Origin: Desulfobacterales bacterium
Lineage (GTDB): Bacteria > Desulfobacterota > Desulfobacteria > Desulfobacterales > RPRI01
Length of the DNA stretch: 45,056 nucleotides
Reading direction: 5' to 3'
Assembly: GCA_020052975.1 (NCBI GenBank)
Contig: JAGVOC010000416.1
Coordinates: forward strand, 1 to 45,056
Part shown: one piece after another, positions 9,599 through 18,536 of the stretch
Layout of the letters: each line of letters opens with the position of its first letter
How positions within the stretch are numbered: the first letter of the stretch is position 1
Made by a program: the position numbers and the translations under genes
Notes under the pieces: generated by a model
What the model saw: only the letters and a program-made list of their open reading frames with translations
Told to the model about the DNA's origin: nothing
Database searches by the model: none

Positions 9599-10774
9599 AT
9601 GATGACACGGAATACAAAATGGCTGATCGTAGCTGGAGCAAGACCGAATTTCATGAAAATTGCCCCACTCATGCACGCCATTAAAGAACAGAACAAAACA
9701 AACAAGGCAATTGTTCCGGTCCTGATACATACCGGCCAGCACTATGACAAGGGACTCTCCCAGATCTTTTTCGATGATCTGGGGATTCCGGAACCGGATT
9801 TCAATCTTGGTGTAGGTTCTGGCAGTCATGCTGAACAGACAGGCAAGATTATGATCGCTTTTGAACAGGTGGCATTGGAACAGGAGCCTGATCTTGTGGT
9901 AGTTGCCGGTGATGTGAATTCCACCATTGCTTGTGCGCTCGTCGCTGCAAAGCTTCATATACCCGTAGCTCATATTGAGGCAGGCTTGCGTTCATTCGAC
10001 AGGACTATGCCCGAGGAAATCAACAGAATCCTTACTGACCGGATCAGTGACTTCCTATTCACCCCTTCGCGGGATGCTGACGAGAATCTCAAGAAAGAGG
10101 GGATACCCCCAGAGAATATTTTTTTTGTTGGGAACATCATGGTGGACAGCCTAAGGCATATCATGAAACATATCCATAAATCCCGAATATTTTCGATACT
10201 TGATTCAATCCTCGCCCGAAACAACAAGGAATATGCCATGATTACCCTTCACCGTCCATCCAATGTTGACCATAAAGCAATACTGGAGAAGGAACTGACT
10301 TGCTTTAAAACCCTTTCAAAGGATCTTCCCATGCTGTTTCCGATACATCCCCGAACAGCTAAACACATCAATGATTTTGGATTGGGCGGGCAGATAACAT
10401 GGCTGGATACCGATTACAAGATCCTGCATGGCAAAAACAATAGCAATATCTATGGCTTGCCTCCTCTTGGTTACCTGGATTTTGTTGCCTTAATGGCAAA
10501 AGCAAAAGTCATTTTTACTGACTCCGGCGGTATTCAGGAGGAAAGCACTGTTTTGGGCATACCCTGCATAACCCTCAGGGACAATACAGAACGACCTATT
10601 ACTTTAAAAGAAGGATCAAATACAATCGTCGGAAACGACCCAATAAAAATTAAAACCGCCTTCTTGAATGCTATTTCCAATAAGTATAAATCAGTAATGC
10701 CGAAACTCTGGGATGGTAAAACTGCGCAAAGGATTCTCTCTATCTTATCATCGAAATTCATGCAAGAGAATTGA
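9599..10774 (+). CDS. wecB: UDP-N-acetylglucosamine 2-epimerase (non-hydrolysing)
   Basis: The enzyme interconverts UDP-GlcNAc and UDP-ManNAc, supplying N-acetylmannosamine for surface glycans. Family signatures run in order: AGARPNFMKIAPL, HTGQHYD, VVVAGDVNSTIACALVA, HIEAGLRSFDRTMPEEINR, FVGNIMVDSLR, ITLHRPSNVD, PIHPRT, FTDSGGIQEESTVLGIPC and LRDNTERPITLKEG. All expected catalytic acidic and histidine residues of the GT-B-like fold are present. About 391 aa is normal. The frame is open back to a TTG at 9542, but the family start and AAGAG at 9588-9592 favour the ATG at 9599 (or 9602). No UDP-ManNAc dehydrogenase (WecC) is visible nearby, so the product is used as ManNAc or oxidised by an enzyme elsewhere. 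Confidence 0.95.
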   Translation: MMTRNTKWLIVAGARPNFMKIAPLMHAIKEQNKTNKAIVPVLIHTGQHYDKGLSQIFFDDLGIPEPDFNLGVGSGSHAEQTGKIMIAFEQVALEQEPDLVVVAGDVNSTIACALVAAKLHIPVAHIEAGLRSFDRTMPEEINRILTDRISDFLFTPSRDADENLKKEGIPPENIFFVGNIMVDSLRHIMKHIHKSRIFSILDSILARNNKEYAMITLHRPSNVDHKAILEKELTCFKTLSKDLPMLFPIHPRTAKHINDFGLGGQITWLDTDYKILHGKNNSNIYGLPPLGYLDFVALMAKAKVIFTDSGGIQEESTVLGIPCITLRDNTERPITLKEGSNTIVGNDPIKIKTAFLNAISNKYKSVMPKLWDGKTAQRILSILSSKFMQEN

Positions 10775-10818
10775 AGGTTTCAGTTTATTGGTTATATGCC
10801 CTAATGAATGTTTGAACA

Positions 10819-11760
10819 ATGATAACAGGAATTAAAAATACGCTAAGTAAATTATTGTGTCATATTTCAATAGATTGCAATTCTGATGTATCAAATACAA
10901 TTTTACTGGCTGGTACAGGAAGGAGTGGAACAACATGGGTTTCGAATATAATAAATTACAAACATGAATACCGCTATATGTTTGAGCCCTTTAATCCACT
11001 CAAAGTAGATATATGTAATAATTTTAAAAATCGGCAGTATTTAAGATCTGATAATCAGGATAAAGCATATTTTGAACCGGCAAGATGTATCCTGACAGGT
11101 AATATCAGAAATTATTGGATTGATCGTTATAATTACAAAATAATTTCTGTAAAAAGACTTATTAAAGATATTCGTGCAAATCTCATATTGAAATGGTTGT
11201 CAGCTAATTTTTCTGGACTCAAGATAATTCTTTTATTAAGACACCCCTGTGCAGTGGCAAACTCTAAACTTAAGTTAAATTGGGGAACTCATCTAGATGA
11301 ATTATTGTCACAAAAAGAACTCATGGAAGATTTTCTCAGCCCTTTTGAAAAAGAAATCCAAAATGCTCAAACTCTTTTCGAAAAGCATATTTTTCTATGG
11401 TGTATTGAGAATTATATTCCTCTCAAGCAATTCAATGCAGGCAAAATTCATCTGGCTTTTTATGAATATTTCTGCATTGAGCCCTATGAGGAGATAAGAA
11501 GTTTATTTCATTTCCTCAATAAAGGCCTCGACAAAAATATTCTGAAAATTCTTCATAAGCCTTCACAAGTAAGTAGGCAGGGCAGCGCAATTCTATCTGG
11601 TAGTAATTTAATAAATGAATGGCGAAGACATATCTCTGATGATCAGATAAGAAAAGCAATAAAGATTTTAGAGTACTTCGAACTTGATAGGATATATTCA
11701 GAGAATTCACTGCCAGATATTACTAATGCATCTCATTTTTATAATGCAATACGAATATAA
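10819..11760 (+). CDS. PAPS-dependent sulfotransferase family protein
   Basis: AGTGRSGTTW at residues 31-40 is the 5'-phosphosulfate-binding loop, and LLRHPCAVANS (about 139-149) is the 3'-phosphate-binding motif of the sulfotransferase superfamily. It would transfer sulfate from PAPS to a hydroxyl of a carbohydrate, consistent with the surrounding glycosyltransferases. The length (313 aa) is normal. The gene is visibly more AT-rich than its wecB neighbour, with many ATA, AAA and TTA codons, suggesting separate acquisition. No PAPS-synthesis genes are visible in the window. The acceptor is unknown. Confidence 0.85.
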   Translation: MITGIKNTLSKLLCHISIDCNSDVSNTILLAGTGRSGTTWVSNIINYKHEYRYMFEPFNPLKVDICNNFKNRQYLRSDNQDKAYFEPARCILTGNIRNYWIDRYNYKIISVKRLIKDIRANLILKWLSANFSGLKIILLLRHPCAVANSKLKLNWGTHLDELLSQKELMEDFLSPFEKEIQNAQTLFEKHIFLWCIENYIPLKQFNAGKIHLAFYEYFCIEPYEEIRSLFHFLNKGLDKNILKILHKPSQVSRQGSAILSGSNLINEWRRHISDDQIRKAIKILEYFELDRIYSENSLPDITNASHFYNAIRI

Positions 11761-12052
11761 TTTCCGTTTCTACATTTCTAGTAGTATCTGTGAAAGGATA
11801 TCCAAAGCATACTCATTGTCATAACAATATCATGAGTAATACGTAATCCTCACATGCTAGTTATGGTGTATTGCTACAGCATAGAGTTCAACATAGCATT
11901 GAGACCTTGACAGATACCATAAACTGTCAGAATCGATTTGTATGCAAATCAAATGATGTATGAAATGACATTGTAACTTTAGCTTTAAACGGAATTACAA
12001 CTATTGTGGATTATAATATCCAACCTTCATTTCACTACAACCTTTAAGTCTA
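11761..12052. other. AT-rich intergenic region with small inverted repeats
   Basis: No convincing ORF lies here. Two short inverted repeats are visible: TGACAG (11908-11913) with CTGTCA (11924-11929), and GATTTG (11935-11940) with CAAATC (11945-11950). Neither is followed by a U-tract, so I do not call a terminator. The region separates the sulfotransferase gene from the promoter of the next transcription unit. Confidence 0.5.
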
Positions 12053-12082
12053 TTGACAAAATAGCTAATTTTGTAATCTAAT
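12053..12082 (+). promoter_or_regulatory. Sigma70-type promoter for the 1440-aa surface protein gene
   Basis: A perfect -35 TTGACA (12053-12058) is followed after 18 bases by TCTAAT (12077-12082), five of six matches to the -10 consensus. Transcription would begin near 12089, giving a leader of about 30 bases. An AGGGGGGG run at 12109-12116 precedes the ATG at 12119 very closely. This marks 12119-17143 as a separate transcription unit within the locus. Confidence 0.65.
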
Positions 12083-12118
12083 TTAGACATCAAGAACACA
12101 TCACAACAGGGGGGGACC

Positions 12119-15100
12119 ATGCAAAGCAGGAGAAAACATATAGTCTGTCTGTCATTGTTTTTCTGGGTAATTATTTTTTCTTTGCCAGCATTCGATGCTC
12201 ATGCAGACATTATCATTGATAACGGACAAGCAGGCACATCCTATACCGGAACATGGGGTATTTCCGGTGGTTCATTGCCTTATGGTACCAACAGCCTGTG
12301 GTCAAGAGACGGGGCCACTTATTCATGGCAGTTTGCTTCACAGCCTGCAGGCACATACGAAGTGTATATGTGGTGGTCCGGGTATTCCACAAGAGCAACA
12401 AATATAGCAGTAGACATCTATCACCGTGATGGAAAAAGCACAGTCAATATCAACCAACAGCTGAATGCGGGACAATGGAACAGCCTCGGGCAGTACTATT
12501 TTGACACAAGCGGCAGAGTAACGATCATAGCTGCCAATGGCTCCGCGGTAAGCACCTGTGCTGACGCGGTAAGATTTGTTCCTCTCTCAACAAACTCGCT
12601 TCCAACAGCTTTTATTGACTCAATAACGCCTAATCCGTCAAGCCCGGGACAGACCGTTTCTTTCTCAGGGCATGGCGCTGATTCCGATGGTACTGTTACT
12701 GCATATCAGTGGAATTCAAGTATCAACGGCCTTCTTAGCACTCAGAACATATTCACCACTTCATCCCTGTCAGCAGGCACCCATACCATTTCCTTCCGGG
12801 TGCAGGACAATGAGGGAGCATGGTCTGCGCCGGTTACTCAAACATTACTGGTGGGCACACCTGCAGTTGAATTTATCATAGATAATGGCGCTGCAGGCAC
12901 ATCATTCACAGGCATATGGTCTGTTTCGAGCGCACCAAACCCGTATGGAGCGAATTCACTCTGGAGCCGTGACGGAACAACCTATACCTGGACATTTACT
13001 CCGGCACAAAGTGGCAACTACGATCTTTCTATGTGGTGGACAATATGGTCGTCAAGAAGCACAAGTGTGCCTGTTGATATTACCTACTTTGGCGGAACAA
13101 CGAGAGTCTATATCAACCAGCAGATAAACGGGGGAAAATGGAATCTGCTGGGTACCTTCTCCTTCGTTGCCGGCCAGAGTTACACCATAAGAATTACGTC
13201 ACAGCCCGGCCCATCAAGCACCTGCGCAGACGCAGTAAAATTCTCACGGGTGTCTGACCTCAATGCTCCTCCTGTAGCCTCAATCGACTCCATTGCACCA
13301 AATCCTGCCCTTCCCGGCGAAACGGTAGCCTTTACCGGATCCGGTTCAGACAGTGATGGTACGATCACCGGTTATAGCTGGAGATCAAGCAGAGACGGAG
13401 TGATCGGTACTTCTTCTTCTTTTAGCACATCAACCCTATCCGAAGGGATACATACCATATATTTCAAGGTACAGGATGACAAGGGTGTATGGTCACCTGA
13501 GGTAAGCATTATCATCGGGCATCTTGGCTGTAATGGTCCTATCAGGATTATGCCTTTAGGGGACTCCCTTACCCTGGGATACGGGGAAACACCATCGGAT
13601 AACCTTATTACAGGATACAGGCAACCCCTTTATCAGTCATTAATCAATGCAGATCACTATATAGATTTTAAGGGCAGCGTCTATGCAGGACAGTCAGTTG
13701 TTCCCCTCTTTGATTTCGATCACGAAGGGCATGGAGGCTGGGGAGCCAAAAGAGAAAGACCGCCGTACGGGGGTGGCGTAGCACCTTATGTTCAGGGCCT
13801 TCTTACTGCTTATCCATTGGATATAGTACTGCTGCATATCGGGACAAATGACATATCCGATAGTGCTGAAAATCCCAATGACGTCATGGAAATACTCAGC
13901 AACATTGATCTCGTCAGCCAGGACATAACTGTCATTCTTGCACGCATCATAAGCAGGACTGATGGCAAGGCACTGCAGACAACGCAATTCAATAACGCCG
14001 TGGAAGCTGCGGCAAGAACCCGTATCGCAAATGGTGACAAAATCATAATCGTCAATCAGGAAAGTGCTCTGAATTATTCACTGGATATGTGGGATGCTCT
14101 CCATCCGAACAACGCCGGTTACGGCAAAATGGCGACTGTGTGGTTTAATGCACTGCACGGCATCCTGCCTGTATGTCCGCAGGCTTCGATGTCCCTTATT
14201 TCTGCCATTTCAGGCCCGGGTGGCAGCATCTCTCCATCCGGTGCGGTAACAGTCAGTGATGGGCAAGATTATACTTTTGCCATAACGCCGAATGCCGGTT
14301 ACCATATTGAAGATGTCCTCGTTGACGGTCAATCAGAAGGGGCAATTACCTTATACACATTCTTCGATGTCGCATCAGACCATACCATAGAAGCAACATT
14401 TGCTCTTGATGCCCCAACGCAGGAAACTATCATCGATAACCGCTCTGCATCTACCTCTTATACCGGTACCTGGTCTGTCTCAGGCGCTACGGGGTTCTAC
14501 GGGACCGATTCCGTATGGAGCCGGGACGGAGCAACATTCACATGGCGCTTCTCACCCCTTTCAACAGGAGTCCATAATTTACATATGTGGTGGACAATCT
14601 GGCCTTCGAGAAGCACAAATATACCTGTCGACATTACCCACTCCGGCGGAACAGCGAGAGTGTATATCAACCAGCAGGAAAACGGCAGCCAGTGGAACCT
14701 CCTCGGCACATATCTCTTTGAAGCAGGAAAAAGTTATACAGTCAAAATTACGTCTCAACCGGGGCCTTCAAGTACTTGCTCAGATGCGGTGAAGTTCGTC
14801 TACGTTTCCGGAGGAAACATGCCACCCACAGCCACAATTGACTCAATAATCCCTAACCCTGCCCTTCCGGGCGAGACGGTAACCTTCACTGGTTCCGGAT
14901 CAGACAGTGACGGGACAATAACCGGTTACAACTGGAGGTCAAGTATCGACGGGCCATTGAGCAGTTCAGCATCCTTCAGCACCTCATCTTTATCAAACGG
15001 CAATCATACTATCTATTTCAAGGTTCAGGATGATAAGGAAGCATGGTCACAGGAGGTTATCAGAACAATCAGTATTACCGATCAGACTTTAACTAACGAG

Positions 15101-16441
15101 CATATTTATATAGGTATAATGTTCAATGCGAAAAAAGCAGAATTCATATCGGTACTCCAAAATCTGGGAGCACAGCTGGATGGCGATGTATGGACCTATA
15201 CCAATGTAAACCAGGGGAAATCATATTTCATTCATCTTGTTGAAGATATGGAAACCATGAAACAAGCCTTATATACGGAAAATTCTCATATCATCATGAC
15301 AGCACATTCCAACTATGGATTGGGAGGCATTTTTGCGACGCAACAAGAAACGGTAAGCAATACGATCAACGATATTTATTATGTTGATGATACGCGCATA
15401 TGGAACTATTCATCGCCCTGGATCGGGGTGAGCATCAAAGGCATGATCGAAAGCCAGAAATACCCGAACTGGTGGCCCGTTTTTCAGGACGGCGCCGGCG
15501 CCATTATGCCTTATGATTTTTCGGACCCGCTGATAGACCCGCCATTCAATTACTATCATACCTATCGGGTGCCGGGTGATCCCGAACTCTATAAAGTGGA
15601 ACCCGTCCATAACAGCGCTAGAGAAAGCTTTCCTGCCTCATATAGACCTGCATGGTTTTCTCCAGACGGCTCTCCGCCCGATCCGGATAATCCTGATCAC
15701 AGACAGTACTATATCATCAATTCGAATAATCATTTCGAATCCATCGGCAGATGGTTATGGTCCGATGCCAAAGCAGGATATTATGGGTACCATTACTGCC
15801 GCATTAAAGCCGGGGCCGGAACATCACAGACGGTGTGGCGGTTTTCAATTCCGTCGGACGGCAATTACCTCGTGGATGCCTGGTGGCCGGCCGCTTCTTC
15901 CAACACACAACAGGCAGCCTATACCGTAAATCACTCGTCCGGCAGCACGACAGTCGTTATGAACCAGCAGATAAACGGCGCCAAATGGAATAACCTCGGC
16001 ACTTTTTATTTCACCGCCGGAGACTATTCCGTGGTTCTATCCGATTCATCGTCCGCCAATGAAGTTATTGCGGATGCCGTGAAAGTAACGCACGCAGGCA
16101 ATCCCGCCATATATAGTGCTACGGTTGACAATGCATACTGTCCAAAGACGCATTATGGGAACAAACCGATCCTTTTCAGAAAGGACCTTGAAATCGATAT
16201 AGATAATATGAAGTATTCCAGGATGCTCTTTGATGCCTGCAGTACGGCAACCTACTATCTCGACACCTTCCATCGTGGACTGATGTTCATGACAGTAGTC
16301 AGCTCAAACGGCAATGGAACATTTAAGTATCTGCAGGAATATCTTGCCGGAAAAAGCGACGAAGAGATCTGGGCCAGCATGCAAGCCGTCCAGCCCGTAT
16401 ATGATTACTACGATTTCACGAAACGTCCGTCAGAGCAATAG
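12119..16441 (+). CDS. Exported 1440-aa multidomain protein: golvesin-like, PKD, SGNH hydrolase, InlB repeat and possible caspase-fold region
   Basis: A signal peptide ends near AFDAHA (residue 29). Golvesin-like modules (IIDNG.AGTS..G.W, SLWSRDG.T, MWW, INQQ.N...W..LG, ADAV.F) lie at about 31-154, 252-377, 769-897 and 1197-1325. PKD-like modules lie at about 162-245, 383-470 and 901-989. An SGNH/GDSL hydrolase occupies about 475-680, with LGDSLTLGYGE (Ser483), IGTND (Asn577) and DALHP (Asp659/His662), which completes an esterase triad. An InlB repeat covers about 691-763. Residues 995-1190 and 1330-1440 are not a family I recognise with certainty. They contain IIMTAHSNYG (His1063) and MLFDACST (Cys1374), resembling the His and Cys strands of clan CD peptidases. 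The protein probably acts outside the cell, possibly deacylating or processing the polysaccharide. Substrate is unknown. Confidence 0.85.
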   Translation: MQSRRKHIVCLSLFFWVIIFSLPAFDAHADIIIDNGQAGTSYTGTWGISGGSLPYGTNSLWSRDGATYSWQFASQPAGTYEVYMWWSGYSTRATNIAVDIYHRDGKSTVNINQQLNAGQWNSLGQYYFDTSGRVTIIAANGSAVSTCADAVRFVPLSTNSLPTAFIDSITPNPSSPGQTVSFSGHGADSDGTVTAYQWNSSINGLLSTQNIFTTSSLSAGTHTISFRVQDNEGAWSAPVTQTLLVGTPAVEFIIDNGAAGTSFTGIWSVSSAPNPYGANSLWSRDGTTYTWTFTPAQSGNYDLSMWWTIWSSRSTSVPVDITYFGGTTRVYINQQINGGKWNLLGTFSFVAGQSYTIRITSQPGPSSTCADAVKFSRVSDLNAPPVASIDSIAPNPALPGETVAFTGSGSDSDGTITGYSWRSSRDGVIGTSSSFSTSTLSEGIHTIYFKVQDDKGVWSPEVSIIIGHLGCNGPIRIMPLGDSLTLGYGETPSDNLITGYRQPLYQSLINADHYIDFKGSVYAGQSVVPLFDFDHEGHGGWGAKRERPPYGGGVAPYVQGLLTAYPLDIVLLHIGTNDISDSAENPNDVMEILSNIDLVSQDITVILARIISRTDGKALQTTQFNNAVEAAARTRIANGDKIIIVNQESALNYSLDMWDALHPNNAGYGKMATVWFNALHGILPVCPQASMSLISAISGPGGSISPSGAVTVSDGQDYTFAITPNAGYHIEDVLVDGQSEGAITLYTFFDVASDHTIEATFALDAPTQETIIDNRSASTSYTGTWSVSGATGFYGTDSVWSRDGATFTWRFSPLSTGVHNLHMWWTIWPSRSTNIPVDITHSGGTARVYINQQENGSQWNLLGTYLFEAGKSYTVKITSQPGPSSTCSDAVKFVYVSGGNMPPTATIDSIIPNPALPGETVTFTGSGSDSDGTITGYNWRSSIDGPLSSSASFSTSSLSNGNHTIYFKVQDDKEAWSQEVIRTISITDQTLTNEHIYIGIMFNAKKAEFISVLQNLGAQLDGDVWTYTNVNQGKSYFIHLVEDMETMKQALYTENSHIIMTAHSNYGLGGIFATQQETVSNTINDIYYVDDTRIWNYSSPWIGVSIKGMIESQKYPNWWPVFQDGAGAIMPYDFSDPLIDPPFNYYHTYRVPGDPELYKVEPVHNSARESFPASYRPAWFSPDGSPPDPDNPDHRQYYIINSNNHFESIGRWLWSDAKAGYYGYHYCRIKAGAGTSQTVWRFSIPSDGNYLVDAWWPAASSNTQQAAYTVNHSSGSTTVVMNQQINGAKWNNLGTFYFTAGDYSVVLSDSSSANEVIADAVKVTHAGNPAIYSATVDNAYCPKTHYGNKPILFRKDLEIDIDNMKYSRMLFDACSTATYYLDTFHRGLMFMTVVSSNGNGTFKYLQEYLAGKSDEEIWASMQAVQPVYDYYDFTKRPSEQ

Positions 16442-16453
16442 GAGGAAATGTCA

Positions 16454-17143
16454 ATGATTAAGAGAATCAATTTTTTTATTGTTTTGTGTTTATCAAGTCT
16501 CCTTTTTTCCGGTATCTCCGTGAGTGCCGGAGAACCTCATAGACCTGATGTAAAGAAATATTTTGATTTTGAGAAAGAAACAAAGATTAATGAGGTTATG
16601 AATCTCAAATCTCAACAGTCTTTTGAAAAGCTCAGAGATATCGAATTTCTCATGAACGATGATTTCCTGCATAAGACTATCTTTAAAGCTTTTGATCATC
16701 GAAGGGCTGATGGCATTAACCTTGCAATAAATTGCCTTAAATCACCTGACACATCTGCTACAGGTGCCAAAGTCAGCGGCAAGGTATCCAACTTTTATAT
16801 TGCAAAAAAGATTCTCGAAGTCTTTCCTGATGATTCTATTCCAAGACTGCTGAACCTTTATAAAACAGGGAATGCCATCACAAGGGGTAACATTGTGAAA
16901 GCATCAGGTATGATTGCAGGCGGGCAATCTATCCGGATGCTTCTCATAAATGCACTGGAGGATAAGGCATTTTCTGACCCGGAGGACCCTGAACTGGATG
17001 GACCGCCACTGCGAGTTTGTGATGTCGCTTACAACCAACTCGTTCTCCGATATCAGATAAAGAATGTTCTTCGTACCATAGGGAGCGGGTTGAGCACCGA
17101 AACGAGAGACTACCACATTAATATACTGAAACAGAAACTCTGA
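16454..17143 (+). CDS. Small exported HEAT-repeat-like protein
   Basis: A clear signal peptide (IKRINFFIVLCLSSLLFSGI, then SVSAGE) begins the protein. The rest is alpha-helical. IPRLLNLYKTG, ITRGNIVKASGMIAG and IRMLLINALEDK resemble HEAT-like helix pairs, and PPLRVCDVAYNQLVLRY is a motif often seen at the end of such exported HEAT proteins. AGGAGG at 16440-16445 is eight bases before the ATG at 16454 and only two before the ATG at 16448, so 16454 is preferred. The ribosome site overlaps the stop of the 1440-aa gene, so the two form an operon; a partner or chaperone role for the large protein is inference. Confidence 0.72.
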   Translation: MIKRINFFIVLCLSSLLFSGISVSAGEPHRPDVKKYFDFEKETKINEVMNLKSQQSFEKLRDIEFLMNDDFLHKTIFKAFDHRRADGINLAINCLKSPDTSATGAKVSGKVSNFYIAKKILEVFPDDSIPRLLNLYKTGNAITRGNIVKASGMIAGGQSIRMLLINALEDKAFSDPEDPELDGPPLRVCDVAYNQLVLRYQIKNVLRTIGSGLSTETRDYHINILKQKL

Positions 17144-17216
17144 AGTATTTCGATCGTTTAATAAGGATGCTGAAAGACTACTCCCGTCCTTTTATCTATC
17201 ATTCCCGTGAAGCCTC

Positions 17217-17239
17217 TCCCCGAAATTCTCAGTCGGGGA
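17217..17239 (+). other. Hairpin between the HEAT-like and GT4 genes
   Basis: TCCCCGA (17217-17223) pairs exactly with TCGGGGA (17233-17239) around a nine-base loop. There is no following U-tract, so it is not a typical intrinsic terminator. It lies 26 bases before the start at 17265 and could affect translation or RNA stability. Confidence 0.4.
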
Positions 17240-17264
17240 ACGGAAGTCCAATGGCTTATATGTA

Positions 17265-18536
17265 ATGAAAAAGGTATTAATAATAAGTTTCCATATGCCG
17301 CCAACGCAGACTATCGGGGCCCAAAGACCTTATAAGCTCGCCAAATATCTGCCGCAGTTCGGATGGGAGCCCATTGTTTTGACCATAAAAATTCCCGGCA
17401 GGTCCGTCAATAGCATAAGGGTGATAGAAACTGACTATAAAGATATTGTCAGCTCACTGAAATCGAAAATGGGATTAAATGCAAAAAAGGGACTCCATGA
17501 ACAATTAGGTATTAGAACACAAAAAAATTTTAATCACAGTTCATGGAAGGGCAAATTGGTTAAACTTGCGAGAGAAATAATCGCCTTCCCGGACGATTCC
17601 ATAGGCTGGTATAAATACGCACTGCAATCTGCCTCAAATTTGTTTGAGAGGGAAAAAGTCGATGCCATGATCAGCACGTCATATCCTGTAACATCTCATC
17701 TTATTGCGCACAGATTGAAAACCAGATACAAGATTCCATGGGTTGCCGATTTTCGCGATCTCTGGACCCAGAACCATTATGTCAGGAAGTATAAATTACT
17801 TCGCCTTACAGAGAGATGGCTGGAATTGAAAACTTTGTCGAATGCTGATTTTTTGGTAACGGTGCACCCGCTTGAAGATGTTCTGCAGTCGCTTCATAAA
17901 AACAAGCCGGTTTTATGTGTTACGAATGGCTACGACCCCGATGATTTTCCGGGAATACCGGTTCGGCGTACTGACAAATTTACTATTACTTACACTGGAA
18001 TCCTCTATGCGGGGAAAAGAGATCCGGCTATGCTGTTCCGCACAGTTAGGCAATTGATTGACGATAAGGAAATAAACGAAGATATCATTAATATAAGATT
18101 TTTTGGACCAAAAGAACAGTGGCTTAATGATGAAGTGAAGAAATATGAGTTGGAAAAAGTTGTCAGCATCAACGACCCGGTCCCCAGAGAGCATGCATTG
18201 CAGCTTCAACGTGAATCTCAGATTCTACTTATACTTCGCTGGGATAACAAGGATGAAGAAAAAATCATACCCGGTAAACTTTTCGAATATTTTGGCGCCA
18301 AAAGGCCGATCCTGGCTATCGGAGCCGGAGGTGTCGTAAAAGATATGCTCGAAGCAACAAATGCGGGATGTTTCGCAAAAAACGAAACTGTCTTGCGGGA
18401 CATTCTTCTTCGGTATTATCATGATTTCATCAAATTCGGCGAGGTGGGCGATTATAGTACAAAAAACATTACCAACTATACCTATTACTCGATCGCCAAA
18501 CAATATTCGGATATTTTAAATGATTTGCCGTATTAG
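17265..18536 (+). CDS. GT4-type glycosyltransferase
   Basis: The N-terminus KKVLIISFHMPPTQTIGAQR with KLAKYLPQFGWEPIVLT matches a GT4-related subgroup found in polysaccharide loci. ISTSYPVTSHLIAHRL and VADFRDLWTQNHY are typical of its N-terminal Rossmann domain. The C-terminal domain has TITYTGILYAGKRDPAMLF, and KLFEYFGAKRPILAIG carries the donor-binding glutamate. At 423 aa the size is normal. Its end overlaps the next gene by 17 bases. Confidence 0.86.
   Translation: MKKVLIISFHMPPTQTIGAQRPYKLAKYLPQFGWEPIVLTIKIPGRSVNSIRVIETDYKDIVSSLKSKMGLNAKKGLHEQLGIRTQKNFNHSSWKGKLVKLAREIIAFPDDSIGWYKYALQSASNLFEREKVDAMISTSYPVTSHLIAHRLKTRYKIPWVADFRDLWTQNHYVRKYKLLRLTERWLELKTLSNADFLVTVHPLEDVLQSLHKNKPVLCVTNGYDPDDFPGIPVRRTDKFTITYTGILYAGKRDPAMLFRTVRQLIDDKEINEDIINIRFFGPKEQWLNDEVKKYELEKVVSINDPVPREHALQLQRESQILLILRWDNKDEEKIIPGKLFEYFGAKRPILAIGAGGVVKDMLEATNAGCFAKNETVLRDILLRYYHDFIKFGEVGDYSTKNITNYTYYSIAKQYSDILNDLPY

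Noticed and set aside
17217..17239. Intrinsic terminator before the GT4 gene
   Set aside because: The 7-bp stem is perfect but has no U-tract and lies only 26 bases before the next start, so it is listed only as a hairpin.
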